Source of the DNA: Pseudomonas bijieensis
GTDB taxonomy: Bacteria; Pseudomonadota; Gammaproteobacteria; Pseudomonadales; Pseudomonadaceae
Assembly: GCF_013347965.1 (NCBI RefSeq)
Contig: NZ_CP048810.1
Location: forward strand, 4,215,501-4,279,500
Reading direction: 5' to 3'
Length of the DNA stretch: 64,000 nucleotides
The position numbers and the translations under genes were made by a program. Below are positions 12,241 through 25,431 of the stretch, one piece after another. The notes beneath the pieces were generated by a model. That model worked only from the letters and a program-made list of their open reading frames with translations, was not told the DNA's origin and did no database searches. How positions within the stretch are numbered: position 1 is the stretch's first letter; the number at the start of each line of letters is the position of its first letter.

Positions 12241-14139
12241 GTGGATTTCCCTTCCCGTTTTGAAGTGATCGTCATCGGCGGCGGTCATGCCGGTACCGAG
12301 GCAGCACTTGCATCAGCACGCATGGGGGCAAAGACCCTGTTGCTGACGCATAACGTGGAAACCCTTGGCGCCATGAGCTGCAACCCTGCCATTGGTGGGA
12401 TCGGCAAAAGCCACCTGGTCAAGGAAATCGATGCCCTTGGCGGTGCGATGGCCATGGCCACCGATAAAGGTGGTATCCAGTTTCGCGTGTTGAACAGCCG
12501 CAAAGGCCCCGCCGTGCGCGCTACTCGCGCCCAGGCCGACCGAGTCCTGTACAAGGCTGCTGTCCGTGAAATCCTGGAAAACCAGCCGAACCTGTGGATA
12601 TTTCAACAAGCGGCCGATGACTTGATCGTCGAGCAGGACCAGGTGCGCGGTGTCGTCACGCAAATGGGCCTGCGTTTCTTCGCCGACTCCGTGGTGTTGA
12701 CTACCGGGACCTTCCTCGGCGGACTTATCCACATCGGTTTGCAGAATTTTTCTGGCGGTCGCGCCGGTGATCCGCCGTCGATTGCTCTGGCTCACCGTCT
12801 GCGTGAGTTGCCATTGCGTGTCGGGCGCCTGAAAACCGGTACACCACCTCGCATCGACGGCAAGTCCGTGGATTTCTCGGTGATGACCGAGCAGCCTGGC
12901 GACACGCCGATCCCGGTGATGTCGTTCATGGGCAACAAGGAACAGCATCCACGGCAAGTCAGTTGCTGGATCACCCACACCAACGCCCGCACCCACGAAA
13001 TCATCGCGGCGAACCTCGATCGTTCGCCGATGTATTCCGCTGCCGGTGAAATCGAAGGTGTCGGTCCGCGCTATTGCCCGTCGATCGAAGACAAGATCCA
13101 CCGCTTTGCCGACAAGGAAAGCCACCAGGTGTTCATCGAACCGGAAGGTTTGACCACCCATGAGCTGTATCCGAACGGGATATCCACAAGTCTGCCGTTC
13201 GACGTGCAATTGCAGATCGTGCAATCGATCCGGGGCATGGAGAACGCGCACATCGTGCGTCCGGGTTATGCGATCGAGTACGACTACTTCGATCCGCGCG
13301 ATTTGAAGTACAGCCTGGAAACCAAAACTATCGGCGGTCTGTTCTTCGCCGGGCAGATCAACGGCACCACCGGTTACGAAGAGGCCGGTGCCCAAGGGCT
13401 GTTGGCCGGTGCCAACGCAGCGCTGCGTGCCCAGGGCAAAGACAGCTGGTGCCCACGCCGCGATGAAGCGTACATCGGGGTGCTGGTGGACGACCTGATT
13501 ACCCTGGGTACCCAGGAGCCGTATCGGATGTTCACCTCCCGTGCCGAATATCGCCTGATCCTGCGTGAAGACAACGCCGACCTGCGCCTGACCGAGAAAG
13601 GTCGTGAGTTGGGGTTGGTGGATGACGTGCGCTGGGCCGCGTTCTGCAAGAAACGCGAGAGTATCGAGCTGGAAGAGCAGCGTCTGAAAAGCACCTGGGT
13701 GCGCCCCGGTACCGAGCAGGGCGATGCCATTGCGACGAAATTCGGCACACCGCTGACCCACGAATACAACCTGCTCAACCTGTTGAGCCGCCCGGAAATC
13801 GATTACGCCGGGTTGGTGGAAGTGACCGGCCAGGGCGCGGAAGATCCGCAAGTGGCTGAACAGGTCGAGATCAAGACCAAATACGCCGGTTACATCGACC
13901 GCCAGCAGGATGAAATTGCCCGTCTGCGCGCCAGCGAAGACACGAAACTGCCTGTGGATATCGATTACACGGGCATTTCCGGGTTATCGAAAGAAATCCA
14001 GAGCAAGCTCGGCGCAACCCGTCCAGAGACCCTGGGCCAGGCTTCGCGCATCCCCGGTGTGACCCCGGCGGCGATTTCCCTGTTGATGATTCATTTGAAA
14101 AAACGCGGCGCGGGCCGTCAGTTGGAGCAAAGCGCTTGA
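12241..14139 (+). CDS. mnmG: tRNA uridine-5-carboxymethylaminomethyl modification enzyme MnmG (GidA)
   Basis: FAD enzyme that partners MnmE in U34 modification. The 632-residue product starts [20 protein letters not shown], the dinucleotide-binding fold, and has the [23 protein letters not shown] signature (residues about 46-70) and the C-terminal MnmE-binding helices ending [13 protein letters not shown]. The frame is open 28 codons upstream, but the family starts at this GTG, which has GAGG upstream. It shares a 4-bp overlap with rsmG and contains a DnaA box at 12725-12733. Confidence 0.97.
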   Translation: MDFPSRFEVIVIGGGHAGTEAALASARMGAKTLLLTHNVETLGAMSCNPAIGGIGKSHLVKEIDALGGAMAMATDKGGIQFRVLNSRKGPAVRATRAQADRVLYKAAVREILENQPNLWIFQQAADDLIVEQDQVRGVVTQMGLRFFADSVVLTTGTFLGGLIHIGLQNFSGGRAGDPPSIALAHRLRELPLRVGRLKTGTPPRIDGKSVDFSVMTEQPGDTPIPVMSFMGNKEQHPRQVSCWITHTNARTHEIIAANLDRSPMYSAAGEIEGVGPRYCPSIEDKIHRFADKESHQVFIEPEGLTTHELYPNGISTSLPFDVQLQIVQSIRGMENAHIVRPGYAIEYDYFDPRDLKYSLETKTIGGLFFAGQINGTTGYEEAGAQGLLAGANAALRAQGKDSWCPRRDEAYIGVLVDDLITLGTQEPYRMFTSRAEYRLILREDNADLRLTEKGRELGLVDDVRWAAFCKKRESIELEEQRLKSTWVRPGTEQGDAIATKFGTPLTHEYNLLNLLSRPEIDYAGLVEVTGQGAEDPQVAEQVEIKTKYAGYIDRQQDEIARLRASEDTKLPVDIDYTGISGLSKEIQSKLGATRPETLGQASRIPGVTPAAISLLMIHLKKRGAGRQLEQSA

Positions 14140-14780
14140 GTTCGATGGTCACCTCGCAACATGCCGAAGAGTTATCCACAGGTGCCCGTCAACTCGGCGT
14201 CAGCCTGACCGAAACCCAGCACGCGCAGCTGCTGGGCTATCTGGCGCTGTTGATCAAATGGAACAAGGCCTACAACCTGACCGCCGTGCGCGATCCGGAT
14301 GAAATGGTCTCGCGGCATTTGCTCGACAGCCTCAGCGTCATGTCCTTCATCGAAAACGGTCGCTGGCTGGATGTCGGCAGCGGCGGTGGCATGCCGGGAA
14401 TCCCGTTGGCGATCCTGTTTCCCGACTCGCAAGTGACCTGCCTGGACAGCAACGGCAAGAAAACCCGCTTCCTGACCCAGGTCAAACTCGAACTCAAACT
14501 GGATAACCTTCAAGTTATCCACAGCCGCGTCGAAGCATTCCAGCCTGCAGAGCCATTCAACGGGATCATCTCCCGGGCATTCAGCAGCATGGAGAACTTC
14601 AGCAACTGGACTCGCCACCTGGGCGATGCCGATACGCGCTGGCTGGCAATGAAGGGCGTTCATCCGGCCGATGAGCTGGTAGCATTGCCGGCAGACTTCC
14701 ACCTCGATAGCGAACACGCCTTGGCCGTACCCGGTTGCCAAGGCCAACGCCATCTGCTGATACTGCGCCGCACGGCATGA
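14136..14780 (+). CDS. rsmG: 16S rRNA (guanine527-N7)-methyltransferase RsmG (GidB)
   Basis: SAM-dependent methyltransferase of 214 residues acting on G527 of 16S rRNA; loss gives low-level streptomycin resistance in many bacteria. Motif [18 protein letters not shown] (about residues 72-88) and the upstream [20 protein letters not shown] segment are diagnostic. The TTG at 14136 (GGAG 8 bp upstream, overlap with the mnmG stop) matches the family N-terminus MSSMVT; ATG 14145 is an alternative. Two exact DnaA boxes lie inside (14172-14180, 14515-14523). Confidence 0.95.
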   Translation: MSSMVTSQHAEELSTGARQLGVSLTETQHAQLLGYLALLIKWNKAYNLTAVRDPDEMVSRHLLDSLSVMSFIENGRWLDVGSGGGMPGIPLAILFPDSQVTCLDSNGKKTRFLTQVKLELKLDNLQVIHSRVEAFQPAEPFNGIISRAFSSMENFSNWTRHLGDADTRWLAMKGVHPADELVALPADFHLDSEHALAVPGCQGQRHLLILRRTA

Positions 14781-14798
14781 TTGGGAACACAAGCAAGA

Positions 14799-15596
14799 AT
14801 GGCTAAGGTATTCGCGATAGCGAACCAGAAGGGTGGTGTGGGCAAGACCACCACCTGTATCAACCTCGCAGCATCCCTGGTCGCGACCAAGCGTCGGGTG
14901 CTGTTGATCGATCTCGATCCACAGGGCAACGCCACCATGGGTAGCGGTGTGGATAAACATGGCCTGGAAAACTCCATCTACGACGTGCTGATCGGTGAAT
15001 GCGATCTGGGTCAGGCCATGCATTTTTCCGAACACGGCGGTTATCAACTGCTGCCGGCCAACCGTGATTTGACGGCGGCCGAAGTGGTCCTGCTGGAAAT
15101 GCAGATGAAGGAAAGCCGTCTGCGCAGCGCGTTGGCGCCGATCCGGGAAAACTACGACTACATCCTGATCGACTGCCCGCCTTCGCTGTCGATGCTGACC
15201 CTCAACGCGCTGGTGGCCGCTGATGGGGTGATTATCCCCATGCAGTGCGAATACTTTGCCCTCGAAGGGCTGAGCGACCTTGTGGATAACATCAAGCGCA
15301 TCGCCGAACTGTTGAACCCGGAACTGAAAGTCGAAGGCCTGCTGCGGACCATGTACGACCCACGGCTGAGCCTGATGAACGACGTTTCGGCCCAGCTCAA
15401 GGAACACTTCGGCGAGCAGCTCTACGACACTGTCATCCCGCGTAACATTCGCCTGGCCGAAGCGCCGAGCTACGGCATGCCGGCCCTGGCCTACGACAAA
15501 CAATCCCGTGGTGCGCTGGCCTACCTGGCCCTGGCGGGCGAGATGGTTCGCCGTCAGCGCCGTAACCCACGCACCGCTGCAGCCCAGCCAACTTAA
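14799..15596 (+). CDS. parA: chromosome partitioning ATPase ParA (Soj)
   Basis: Deviant Walker-type ATPase that segregates ParB-parS complexes. The 265-residue product starts MAKVFAIANQKGGVGKTTT (deviant Walker A), continues with LLIDLDPQGNATMGSG, and has Walker B ILIDCPPSLS and a DNA-binding basic region. An in-frame start 18 bp upstream is possible but the ATG at 14799 matches homologues. It follows rsmG after 18 bp and precedes parB by 9 bp. Two exact DnaA boxes lie inside the gene (14948-14956 and 15281-15289). Confidence 0.97.
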   Translation: MAKVFAIANQKGGVGKTTTCINLAASLVATKRRVLLIDLDPQGNATMGSGVDKHGLENSIYDVLIGECDLGQAMHFSEHGGYQLLPANRDLTAAEVVLLEMQMKESRLRSALAPIRENYDYILIDCPPSLSMLTLNALVAADGVIIPMQCEYFALEGLSDLVDNIKRIAELLNPELKVEGLLRTMYDPRLSLMNDVSAQLKEHFGEQLYDTVIPRNIRLAEAPSYGMPALAYDKQSRGALAYLALAGEMVRRQRRNPRTAAAQPT

Positions 15597-15605
15597 GGAA
15601 ACCCC

Positions 15606-16478
15606 ATGGCCGTCAAGAAACGAGGTCTCGGACGTGGACTGGATGCACTGCTCAGCGGTCCGACTGTCAGCTCGCTGGAAGAACAGGCCGTCCAGGCCGA
15701 TCAGCGCGAGTTGCAGCATCTGCCCCTGGACCTGATCCAACGCGGCAAATACCAGCCGCGCCGAGACATGGACCCGCAGGCGCTGGAAGAACTGGCCCAG
15801 TCGATCAAGAGCCAGGGCGTGATGCAGCCGATCGTGGTCCGTCCGATCGCCAATGGGCGTTTCGAGATCATCGCCGGTGAACGCCGTTGGCGCGCCAGCC
15901 AGCAGGCCGGCCAGGAAACCATCCCGGCCATGGTGCGCGATGTGCCGGATGAAACCGCCATTGCCATGGCGCTGATCGAGAACATCCAGCGTGAAGACCT
16001 CAACCCGATCGAGGAAGCCGTGGCCCTGCAGCGTTTGCAGCAGGAATTCCAGCTGACCCAGCAACAGGTCGCCGAGGCGGTGGGCAAGTCCCGCGTGACC
16101 GTGGCCAACCTGCTGCGCCTGATTGCGTTGCCGGAAGTCATCAAGACCATGCTGTCCCATGGCGACCTGGAAATGGGTCATGCCCGGGCATTGCTCGGTT
16201 TGCCGGAAAATCAACAAGTTGAAGGGGCGCGACATGTTGTCGCACGAGGTCTGACTGTGCGCCAAACCGAGGCACTGGTTCGTCAGTGGCTCAGCGGTAA
16301 ACCGGCCCCCGTCGAAGCCCCCAAAATCGATCCTGATATCGCTCGTCTGGAACAGCGCCTGGCCGAGCGCCTGGGCTCTGCGGTGCAGATTCGCCACGGC
16401 AAGAAGGGCAAAGGGCAACTGGTGATCGGTTATAACTCCCTCGATGAACTGCAAGGTGTCCTTGCACACATTCGCTGA
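15606..16478 (+). CDS. parB: chromosome partitioning protein ParB (Spo0J)
   Basis: CTP-dependent DNA clamp that loads at parS and spreads. The 290-residue product has the ParA-interacting N-terminus KKRGLGRGLDALLSG, the nucleotide-binding box AGERRWRASQQAG (about residues 90-102), an ENIQREDLNPIEEA segment, the helix-turn-helix (LTQQQVAEAVGKSRVTVANLLR) and a C-terminal dimerisation domain. RBS AAGGAA precedes ATG 15606. It closes the mnmG-rsmG-parA-parB operon. Target sites are visible at 3435 (exact) and 62726 (15 of 16). Confidence 0.97.
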   Translation: MAVKKRGLGRGLDALLSGPTVSSLEEQAVQADQRELQHLPLDLIQRGKYQPRRDMDPQALEELAQSIKSQGVMQPIVVRPIANGRFEIIAGERRWRASQQAGQETIPAMVRDVPDETAIAMALIENIQREDLNPIEEAVALQRLQQEFQLTQQQVAEAVGKSRVTVANLLRLIALPEVIKTMLSHGDLEMGHARALLGLPENQQVEGARHVVARGLTVRQTEALVRQWLSGKPAPVEAPKIDPDIARLEQRLAERLGSAVQIRHGKKGKGQLVIGYNSLDELQGVLAHIR

Positions 16479-16523
16479 AACAATTGCTCTTGTAGCGCGC
16501 AGTCGGAAATCACTACCTGACAG

Positions 16524-16552
16524 TTGAATAGGGGCAGAACCGCCCCTATACT
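16524..16552 (+). promoter_or_regulatory. candidate atp promoter with palindromic spacer
   Basis: TTGAAT (16524-16529) and TATACT (16547-16552) are separated by exactly 17 bp. The spacer is occupied by the perfect inverted repeat ATAGGGGC - 6 nt - GCCCCTAT (16528-16549), which overlaps both elements. It lies 75 bp upstream of atpI and could double as the parB transcript end, but no T-run follows. Confidence 0.6.
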
Positions 16553-16626
16553 CTGCGCGCATTTTGTCGGCACAAATTATGCCAAGTTATTGAATTATGG
16601 CGGCCGACCCTTGGAGAGCAAAAGCG

Positions 16627-17920
<1,294 letters not shown>

Positions 17921-17944
17921 GGCCAGTCTCGACTAGTCTGATGT

Positions 17945-17966
17945 CCTTCCCGGTCAAACGGGAAGG
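17945..17966 (+). other. RNA hairpin between atpB and atpE
   Basis: CCTTCCCG - 6 nt - CGGGAAGG gives an 8-bp perfect stem in the 131-bp atpB-atpE gap, with no T-run. It stands where the operon goes from a one-copy subunit (a) to the c-ring subunit. Confidence 0.65.
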
Positions 17967-18036
17967 AGCCCGAACCGGGCTGAGAAACGATTTGTTTTAC
18001 CGCTTTAATCTAAAAAACCTAAACCATACGACGTAA

Positions 18037-18309
<273 letters not shown>

Positions 18310-18310
18310 T

Positions 18311-18329
18311 TACTCGGATGTCTCGAGTA
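18311..18329 (+). other. RNA hairpin between atpE and atpF
   Basis: TACTCG - 7 nt - CGAGTA forms a 6-bp stem directly after the atpE stop codon, with no T-run. It marks the step from the c-ring subunit to the two-copy b subunit. Confidence 0.45.
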
Positions 18330-18367
18330 GATTGGTGTGATGGACAACGTAACTGCGAGGTGTTGGC

Positions 18368-18838
18368 GTGAACATTAATGCGACCCTGATTGGCCAGTCC
18401 GTTGCGTTCCTGATTTTTGTACTGTTCTGCATGAAGTTCGTATGGCCTCCGGTCATTGCGGCATTGCACGAACGTCAAAAGAAGATCGCTGATGGTCTGG
18501 ACGCTGCCAGCCGTGCAGCTCGCGACCTGGAGTTGGCCCATGAGAAAGTGGGTCAGCAACTGCGCGAAGCGAAAGCTCAGGCAGCTGAAATCATCGAGCA
18601 AGCCAAGAAACGCGGTACCCAGATTGTCGACGAAGCCCGTGAACAGGCTCGCGTCGAAGCTGACCGTGTGAAGGCTCAGGCTCAAGCCGAGATCGAACAG
18701 GAACTCAACAGTGTCAAAGACGCGCTGCGTGCCCAAGTGGGTGCTCTGGCCGTTGGCGGTGCTTCGAAGATCCTGGGTGCCACAATCGATCAAAACGCGC
18801 ACGCAGAGCTGGTAAACAAACTGGCTGCTGAAATCTAA
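18368..18838 (+). CDS. atpF: ATP synthase F0 subunit b
   Basis: Peripheral stalk subunit of 156 residues: one N-terminal transmembrane helix ([25 protein letters not shown]) followed by a long charged, Ala-rich coiled coil (residues about 35-130) that dimerises and reaches the delta subunit. GTG start at 18368, matching the family N-terminus [10 protein letters not shown]. It is 12 bp from atpH. Confidence 0.97.
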   Translation: MNINATLIGQSVAFLIFVLFCMKFVWPPVIAALHERQKKIADGLDAASRAARDLELAHEKVGQQLREAKAQAAEIIEQAKKRGTQIVDEAREQARVEADRVKAQAQAEIEQELNSVKDALRAQVGALAVGGASKILGATIDQNAHAELVNKLAAEI

Positions 18839-18850
18839 GCGAGGGCGATC

Positions 18851-19387
18851 ATGGCAGAACTGACCACGTTGGCCCGACCTTACGCTAAGGCGGCCTTCGA
18901 GCACGCTCAGGCCCACCAGCAACTGGCCAATTGGTCAGCCATGCTCGGCCTGGCAGCAGCGGTGTCGCAAGACGACACCATGCAGCGCGTGCTCAAGGCC
19001 CCGCGACTGACGAGCGCAGAAAAGGCCGCCACGTTCATTGACGTGTGCGGCGACAAGTTCGATGCCAAGGCACAGAATTTCATTCACGTCGTTGCCGAAA
19101 ACGACCGTCTCCCGCTTCTGCCGGAGATCGCCGCTCTTTTCGACCTGTACAAGGCCGAGCAAGAGAAGTCGGTAGACGTGGAAGTCACCAGTGCTTTCGC
19201 ATTGAACCAAGAACAGCAAGACAAACTCGCCAAGGTTCTCAGTGCACGACTCAACCGGGAAGTGCGCCTGCAAGTCGAGGAAGACAAGTCCCTGATTGGG
19301 GGCGTTGTCATCCGCGCCGGCGACCTGGTTATCGATGGCTCGATTCGCGGCAAAATCGCGAAACTTGCCGAAGCATTGAAATCTTGA
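18851..19387 (+). CDS. atpH: ATP synthase F1 subunit delta
   Basis: Connects the b-dimer to the top of the alpha3beta3 hexamer. The 178-residue product has the N-terminal helical domain ([19 protein letters not shown]) and the C-terminal signature [21 protein letters not shown]. Positioned between atpF and atpA with short spacers. Confidence 0.97.
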   Translation: MAELTTLARPYAKAAFEHAQAHQQLANWSAMLGLAAAVSQDDTMQRVLKAPRLTSAEKAATFIDVCGDKFDAKAQNFIHVVAENDRLPLLPEIAALFDLYKAEQEKSVDVEVTSAFALNQEQQDKLAKVLSARLNREVRLQVEEDKSLIGGVVIRAGDLVIDGSIRGKIAKLAEALKS

Positions 19388-19408
19388 GTTTGAAGGGGCA
19401 GCAGAGCA

Positions 19409-20953
19409 ATGCAGCAACTCAATCCTTCCGAAATAAGTGAAATTATCAAGGGCCGCATCGACAAACTCGATGTGACCTCCCAAGCCCGTAACGAAGGCAC
19501 TGTCGTCAGCGTATCTGACGGCATCGTGCGGATTCACGGTCTGGCCGACGTCATGTACGGCGAGATGATCGAGTTTCCGGGCGGCGTCTACGGTATGGCC
19601 CTCAACCTGGAGCAAGACTCTGTAGGTGCCGTGGTATTGGGCGCATACACGACTCTGGCTGAAGGCATGAGCGCCAAGTGCACCGGCCGCATCCTCGAAG
19701 TTCCGGTTGGTAAGGAACTGCTGGGTCGCGTAGTCGACGCACTGGGTAACCCTGTTGACGGCAAAGGTCCGCTGAACAACACCGAGACCGATGCGGTCGA
19801 GAAAGTTGCTCCTGGCGTGATCTGGCGTAAGTCGGTAGACCAGCCTGTACAGACTGGCTACAAGGCTGTCGATGCCATGATCCCTGTCGGCCGTGGCCAG
19901 CGTGAGCTGATCATCGGTGACCGTCAGATCGGTAAGACTGCTCTGGCGATCGACGCGATCATCAACCAGAAAAACAGCGGAATCTTCTGCGTCTACGTGG
20001 CAATCGGTCAGAAGCAATCGACCATCGCCAACGTGGTTCGCAAGCTGGAAGAGAACGGCGCCCTGGCCAACACGATCATCGTGGCTGCCAGTGCTTCGGA
20101 ATCGGCCGCGCTGCAATTCCTGGCACCGTACTCCGGTTGCACCATGGGCGAATACTTCCGCGACCGCGGTGAAGACGCGCTGATCGTCTATGACGATCTG
20201 TCCAAGCAAGCAGTGGCCTACCGCCAGATTTCCCTGCTGCTGCGCCGTCCACCAGGCCGTGAAGCCTACCCAGGCGACGTGTTCTATCTCCACTCCCGTC
20301 TGCTGGAGCGCGCATCCCGCGTTTCGGAAGAGTACGTAGAGAAGTTCACCAACGGCGCCGTGACTGGCAAGACCGGTTCCCTGACCGCTCTGCCGATCAT
20401 CGAAACCCAGGCTGGCGACGTTTCCGCGTTCGTTCCGACCAACGTGATTTCCATCACCGACGGTCAGATCTTCCTGGAATCGGCCATGTTCAACTCGGGC
20501 ATCCGTCCTGCTGTGAACGCCGGTGTTTCGGTATCCCGTGTGGGTGGTGCCGCTCAGACCAAGATCATCAAGAAGCTGTCCGGTGGTATCCGTACCGCCC
20601 TGGCCCAGTACCGTGAACTGGCGGCATTCGCCCAGTTCGCTTCTGACCTGGACGAAGCGACCCGTAAGCAACTTGAGCATGGTCAGCGCGTTACCGAGCT
20701 GATGAAGCAGAAGCAATACGCACCAATGTCGATCGCTGACATGGCGCTGTCGCTGTATGCCGCTGAGCGTGGGTTCCTGACTGACATTGAAATCGCCAAG
20801 ATCGGCAGCTTCGAACAAGCGCTGATCGCTTTCTTCAACCGCGATCACGCCGATTTGATGGCCAAGATCAACGTTAAAGGTGACTTCAATGACGAAATCG
20901 ACGCTGGCCTCAAAGCCGGTATCGAGAAGTTCAAGGCCACCCAAACCTGGTAA
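19409..20953 (+). CDS. atpA: ATP synthase F1 subunit alpha
   Basis: Regulatory, non-catalytic nucleotide-binding subunit of 514 residues, three copies per complex. Visible motifs are the N-terminal beta-barrel ([20 protein letters not shown]), Walker [14 protein letters not shown] (about residue 170), [16 protein letters not shown], and [18 protein letters not shown] containing the arginine finger. Followed by a strong GCAA-capped hairpin before atpG. Confidence 0.98.
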   Translation: MQQLNPSEISEIIKGRIDKLDVTSQARNEGTVVSVSDGIVRIHGLADVMYGEMIEFPGGVYGMALNLEQDSVGAVVLGAYTTLAEGMSAKCTGRILEVPVGKELLGRVVDALGNPVDGKGPLNNTETDAVEKVAPGVIWRKSVDQPVQTGYKAVDAMIPVGRGQRELIIGDRQIGKTALAIDAIINQKNSGIFCVYVAIGQKQSTIANVVRKLEENGALANTIIVAASASESAALQFLAPYSGCTMGEYFRDRGEDALIVYDDLSKQAVAYRQISLLLRRPPGREAYPGDVFYLHSRLLERASRVSEEYVEKFTNGAVTGKTGSLTALPIIETQAGDVSAFVPTNVISITDGQIFLESAMFNSGIRPAVNAGVSVSRVGGAAQTKIIKKLSGGIRTALAQYRELAAFAQFASDLDEATRKQLEHGQRVTELMKQKQYAPMSIADMALSLYAAERGFLTDIEIAKIGSFEQALIAFFNRDHADLMAKINVKGDFNDEIDAGLKAGIEKFKATQTW

Positions 20954-20958
20954 GCCGC

Positions 20959-20982
20959 AGCGGGAGCCGCAAGGCTCCCGCT
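20959..20982 (+). other. GCAA-tetraloop RNA hairpin between atpA and atpG
   Basis: AGCGGGAGCC - GCAA - GGCTCCCGCT forms a 10-bp perfect stem with a GNRA tetraloop, 5 nt after the atpA stop and with no T-run. It separates a three-copy subunit (alpha) from the single-copy gamma, so it may protect the upstream message or attenuate the downstream one. Confidence 0.8.
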
Positions 20983-21003
20983 TGCTAACCTGATAGGTGT
21001 TAC

Positions 21004-21864
21004 ATGGCAGGCGCAAAAGAGATTCGCAGTAAGATTGCGAGCATCAAAAGCACGCAAAAGATTACCAGCGCCATGGAAAAAGTGGCGGTCAGCAAAATGC
21101 GCAAGGCACAAATGCGCATGGCTGCTAGCCGTCCTTATGCGGAGCGCATCCGCCAGGTGATTGGTCATCTGGCCAACGCCAACCCGGAATACCGCCACCC
21201 GTTCATGATCGAACGCGCCATCAAGCGCGTCGGTTACGTTGTGGTGAGCAGTGACCGTGGTCTGTGCGGTGGCTTGAACACCAACCTGTTCAAGGCCCTG
21301 GTCAAGGACATGGCGGTAAACCGCGAACAAGGCGTCGAGATCGATCTGTGCGTGGTCGGTAGCAAGGGTGCGGCTTTCTTCCGTAACTTCGGCGGTAACG
21401 TCGTCGCTGCTATCAGCCACCTGGGTGAAGAACCGTCGATCAATGACCTGATCGGCAGCGTCAAGGTGATGCTGGATGCTTACCTGGAAGGCCGGATCGA
21501 CCGCCTGTCCGTGGTATCCAACAAGTTCATCAACACCATGACGCAACAGCCGACCGTGGAGCAGTTGATTCCACTGGTGGCGACCCCGGAACAGGAACTC
21601 AAGCACCACTGGGACTATCTCTACGAACCGGACGCCAAGGAGCTGCTCGACGGCTTGATGGTCCGCTACGTGGAGTCGCAGGTCTACCAGGCGGTGGTCG
21701 AGAACAACGCAGCTGAACAAGCGGCGCGGATGATCGCGATGAAGAACGCTACCGACAACGCCGGTGATTTGATCAGCGATTTGCAGCTGATCTACAACAA
21801 GGCGCGTCAGGCTGCGATCACCCAAGAGATCTCGGAAATCGTCGGCGGCGCTGCCGCGGTTTAA
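21004..21864 (+). CDS. atpG: ATP synthase F1 subunit gamma
   Basis: Central rotor shaft of 286 residues. The N-terminal helix [20 protein letters not shown] and the C-terminal helix [26 protein letters not shown] form the coiled coil inside the alpha3beta3 ring; [15 protein letters not shown] is the central conserved stretch. One copy per complex. Confidence 0.98.
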   Translation: MAGAKEIRSKIASIKSTQKITSAMEKVAVSKMRKAQMRMAASRPYAERIRQVIGHLANANPEYRHPFMIERAIKRVGYVVVSSDRGLCGGLNTNLFKALVKDMAVNREQGVEIDLCVVGSKGAAFFRNFGGNVVAAISHLGEEPSINDLIGSVKVMLDAYLEGRIDRLSVVSNKFINTMTQQPTVEQLIPLVATPEQELKHHWDYLYEPDAKELLDGLMVRYVESQVYQAVVENNAAEQAARMIAMKNATDNAGDLISDLQLIYNKARQAAITQEISEIVGGAAAV

Positions 21865-23268
<1,404 letters not shown>

Positions 23269-23273
23269 TCCCG

Positions 23274-23291
23274 GCGCCCGGCAACGGGCGC
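23274..23291 (+). other. GCAA-tetraloop RNA hairpin between atpD and atpC
   Basis: GCGCCCG - GCAA - CGGGCGC forms a 7-bp stem with the same GCAA tetraloop as the atpA-atpG hairpin, 5 nt past the atpD stop and without a T-run. It separates three-copy beta from single-copy epsilon. Confidence 0.75.
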
Positions 23292-23313
23292 TAATTTAGG
23301 TTGAGGCAATCAG

Positions 23314-23739
23314 ATGGCTATGACAGTCCATTGCGATATCGTCAGTGCGGAAGGGGAAATCTTCTCCGGTCTGGTCGAGATGGTGGTTGCGCATGGTGAG
23401 CTGGGTGATCTTGGTATCGCTCTGGGTCACGCACCGCTGATCACTAATCTGAAACCGGGTCCGATCCGCTTGATCAAGCAGGGCGGGGAAACCGAGGTGT
23501 TCTACATCTCCGGTGGTTTCCTCGAGGTTCAGCCGAACATGGTCAAGGTCCTTGCCGACACCGTGCAACGTGCTGCCGACCTGGACGAAGCCTCCGCTCA
23601 GGAAGCCGTCAAGGCTGCCGAGAAGGCCCTGAACGAAAAAGGCGCAGACTTCGACTACGGTTCTGCTGCTGCACGTCTGGCCGAGGCCGCAGCCCAGCTG
23701 CGCACCGTCCAGCAGATCCGCAAGAAGTTCGGCGGCTAA
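23314..23739 (+). CDS. atpC: ATP synthase F1 subunit epsilon
   Basis: Rotor foot and intrinsic inhibitor, 141 residues: N-terminal beta sandwich ([52 protein letters not shown]) and C-terminal helical hairpin rich in Ala and Glu. The ATG at 23314 is followed by a second in-frame ATG two codons on. The operon terminator follows. Confidence 0.97.
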   Translation: MAMTVHCDIVSAEGEIFSGLVEMVVAHGELGDLGIALGHAPLITNLKPGPIRLIKQGGETEVFYISGGFLEVQPNMVKVLADTVQRAADLDEASAQEAVKAAEKALNEKGADFDYGSAAARLAEAAAQLRTVQQIRKKFGG

Positions 23740-23765
23740 GCCGTCTGCTTTCTGTGCGATTGATT

Positions 23766-23794
23766 AAAAAGGGTAGCCTCGGCTACCCTTTTTT
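23766..23794 (+). terminator. rho-independent terminator of the atp operon
   Basis: AAAAAGGGTAGCC and GGCTACCCTTTTTT give an 8-bp GC-rich stem with a tight loop, continued by A/T pairing and a T-run, 27 bp after atpC. Confidence 0.93.
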
Positions 23795-23855
23795 CATTTT
23801 CCCGACACTCATCATCTGGTCGCAGCCGCTGACCACCCAGGATTGGTAGCCAGTC

Positions 23856-25295
23856 ATGTCTCTCGAAATCGTTATCCTCGCGGCAGGTCAAGGCACCCGC
23901 ATGCGTTCGGCGCTGCCCAAGGTATTGCACCCGGTAGCCGGCAATTCCATGCTCGGCCATGTTATCCACAGCGCGCGGCAACTTGATCCACAGCGCATTC
24001 ACGTGGTGATCGGCCACGGTGCCGATGCGGTACGCGAACGCCTGGCGGCGGATGACCTGAATTTCGTCCTGCAGGACAAACAACTCGGTACCGGCCATGC
24101 CGTGGCCCAGGCCGTGCCGTTCATCACGGCCGATACGGTGCTGATTCTCTACGGCGATGTGCCGCTGATCGAAGTCGAGACCTTGCAGCGCCTGCTCAAG
24201 CATGTCGCGCCACAGCAGCTGGGCCTGCTGACTGTCGAGTTGGATGACCCCACCGGTTACGGCCGCATTGTGCGTAACGCCGACGGCCATGTGACGGCGA
24301 TTGTCGAGCAAAAGGACGCCAACGAAGCCCAGCGCGCGATCACCGAGGGCAATACCGGGATTCTTGCCGTGCCGGCCGAGCGCCTGGGCGACTGGATGAG
24401 TCGTCTGTCGAACAACAACGCCCAGGGCGAGTACTACCTGACCGATGTGATCGCCATGGCCGTTGCTGACGGCATGGTCGTCGCCACCGAGCAGCCGCTG
24501 GACGCCATGGAAGTGCAGGGCGCCAACGATCGCCGGCAACTGGCCGAGCTGGAGCGCCACTATCAATTGCGCGCCGCCCGCCGGCTGATGGCCCAAGGCG
24601 TGACCCTGCGCGATCCGTCCCGCTTCGATGTGCGCGGTGACGTCAGCGTGGGTCGCGACGTGGTCATCGATATCAACGTCATCCTCGAAGGCAAGGTCGT
24701 CATCGAAGACGACGTGGTGATCGGCCCGAACTGTGTGATCAAGGACAGCACCTTGCGCAAAGGCGTGGTGATCAAGGCCAACAGTCATATCGACGGTGCG
24801 ATCATGGGCGAAGGCAGCGACGCCGGCCCGTTTGCCCGCCTGCGGCCAGGCTCTGTGCTGGAGGCCCGTGCCCATGTGGGTAACTTCGTCGAACTCAAGA
24901 ATGCTCACCTGGGCGAAGGCGCCAAGGCCGGGCACCTGACCTACCTCGGTGACGCTGAAGTCGGCGCCCGCACCAACATTGGCGCCGGCACCATCACCTG
25001 CAATTACGATGGCGCCAACAAGTGGAAAACCGTATTGGGCGAAGACGTGTTCATCGGCTCGAACAACTCCTTGGTCGCGCCTGTGGATATCTCCAGCGGT
25101 GCGACCACGGCGGCCGGTTCAACCATCACGCAGAATGTGGATAACGCTCAATTGGCGGTTGGACGCGCTCGCCAGCGCAATATCGATGGTTGGAAGCGAC
25201 CAGAAAAAAATCAAGAAACCCTGAAGTTATCCACATTCCCCTGTGGGAGCGAGCCTGCTCGCGAAGCGGTGGGTCAGAAGAGCAGTATTGGCTGA
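23856..25295 (+). CDS. glmU: GlmU N-acetylglucosamine-1-P uridyltransferase / glucosamine-1-P acetyltransferase, with frameshifted C-terminal tail
   Basis: Bifunctional enzyme of UDP-GlcNAc synthesis. The N-terminal pyrophosphorylase ([19 protein letters not shown]) is followed by a left-handed beta-helix acetyltransferase ([17 protein letters not shown]). The frame as read is 479 codons, against 455-456 in the genus. After IDGWKRPE the sequence enters an A7 run (25204-25210) and then reads 28 unrelated residues that run through a REP element. With one A fewer the protein would end PEKIKKP at the TGA at 25222-25224 and have 455 residues. So either the A-run is miscalled or the strain really carries an extended tail. 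Three exact DnaA boxes occur in and beside it (23962, 25136, 25227). Confidence 0.93.
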   Translation: MSLEIVILAAGQGTRMRSALPKVLHPVAGNSMLGHVIHSARQLDPQRIHVVIGHGADAVRERLAADDLNFVLQDKQLGTGHAVAQAVPFITADTVLILYGDVPLIEVETLQRLLKHVAPQQLGLLTVELDDPTGYGRIVRNADGHVTAIVEQKDANEAQRAITEGNTGILAVPAERLGDWMSRLSNNNAQGEYYLTDVIAMAVADGMVVATEQPLDAMEVQGANDRRQLAELERHYQLRAARRLMAQGVTLRDPSRFDVRGDVSVGRDVVIDINVILEGKVVIEDDVVIGPNCVIKDSTLRKGVVIKANSHIDGAIMGEGSDAGPFARLRPGSVLEARAHVGNFVELKNAHLGEGAKAGHLTYLGDAEVGARTNIGAGTITCNYDGANKWKTVLGEDVFIGSNNSLVAPVDISSGATTAAGSTITQNVDNAQLAVGRARQRNIDGWKRPEKNQETLKLSTFPCGSEPAREAVGQKSSIG

Positions 25296-25327
25296 CTCAC
25301 CGCTTCGCGAGCAGGCTCGCTCCCCAC
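25243..25327. repeat. REP doublet (REPIN), family 1
   Basis: GTGGGAGCGAGCCTGCTCGC starts the left arm and its inverted copy ends the right arm (25293-25327), with about 20 bp between. This is the paired, inverted arrangement of Pseudomonas REP sequences. The left half is translated as the tail of the frameshifted glmU. A second member is at 39250-39338. Confidence 0.92.
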
Positions 25328-25431
25328 ATTTCATTAGGATATTTCTGAATTTTTCTTGTTGCGCCTTGACGATATCGCTCCAATAGGTTTTGATTGCTTA
25401 CGTTATCTTTCGAATCGAAACTTATCCCGCC

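Noticed and set aside
14172..16562. 796-codon open frame opposite rsmG-parA-parB
   Set aside because: It spans three certain genes on the other strand and shows low-complexity Gln/His/Arg translation typical of antisense shadow frames.
18935..21016. 693-codon open frame opposite atpH-atpA (also long ones opposite atpD, glmS, wzt and the TPR-like gene)
   Set aside because: Same cause; no start signals and complete overlap with well-identified genes.
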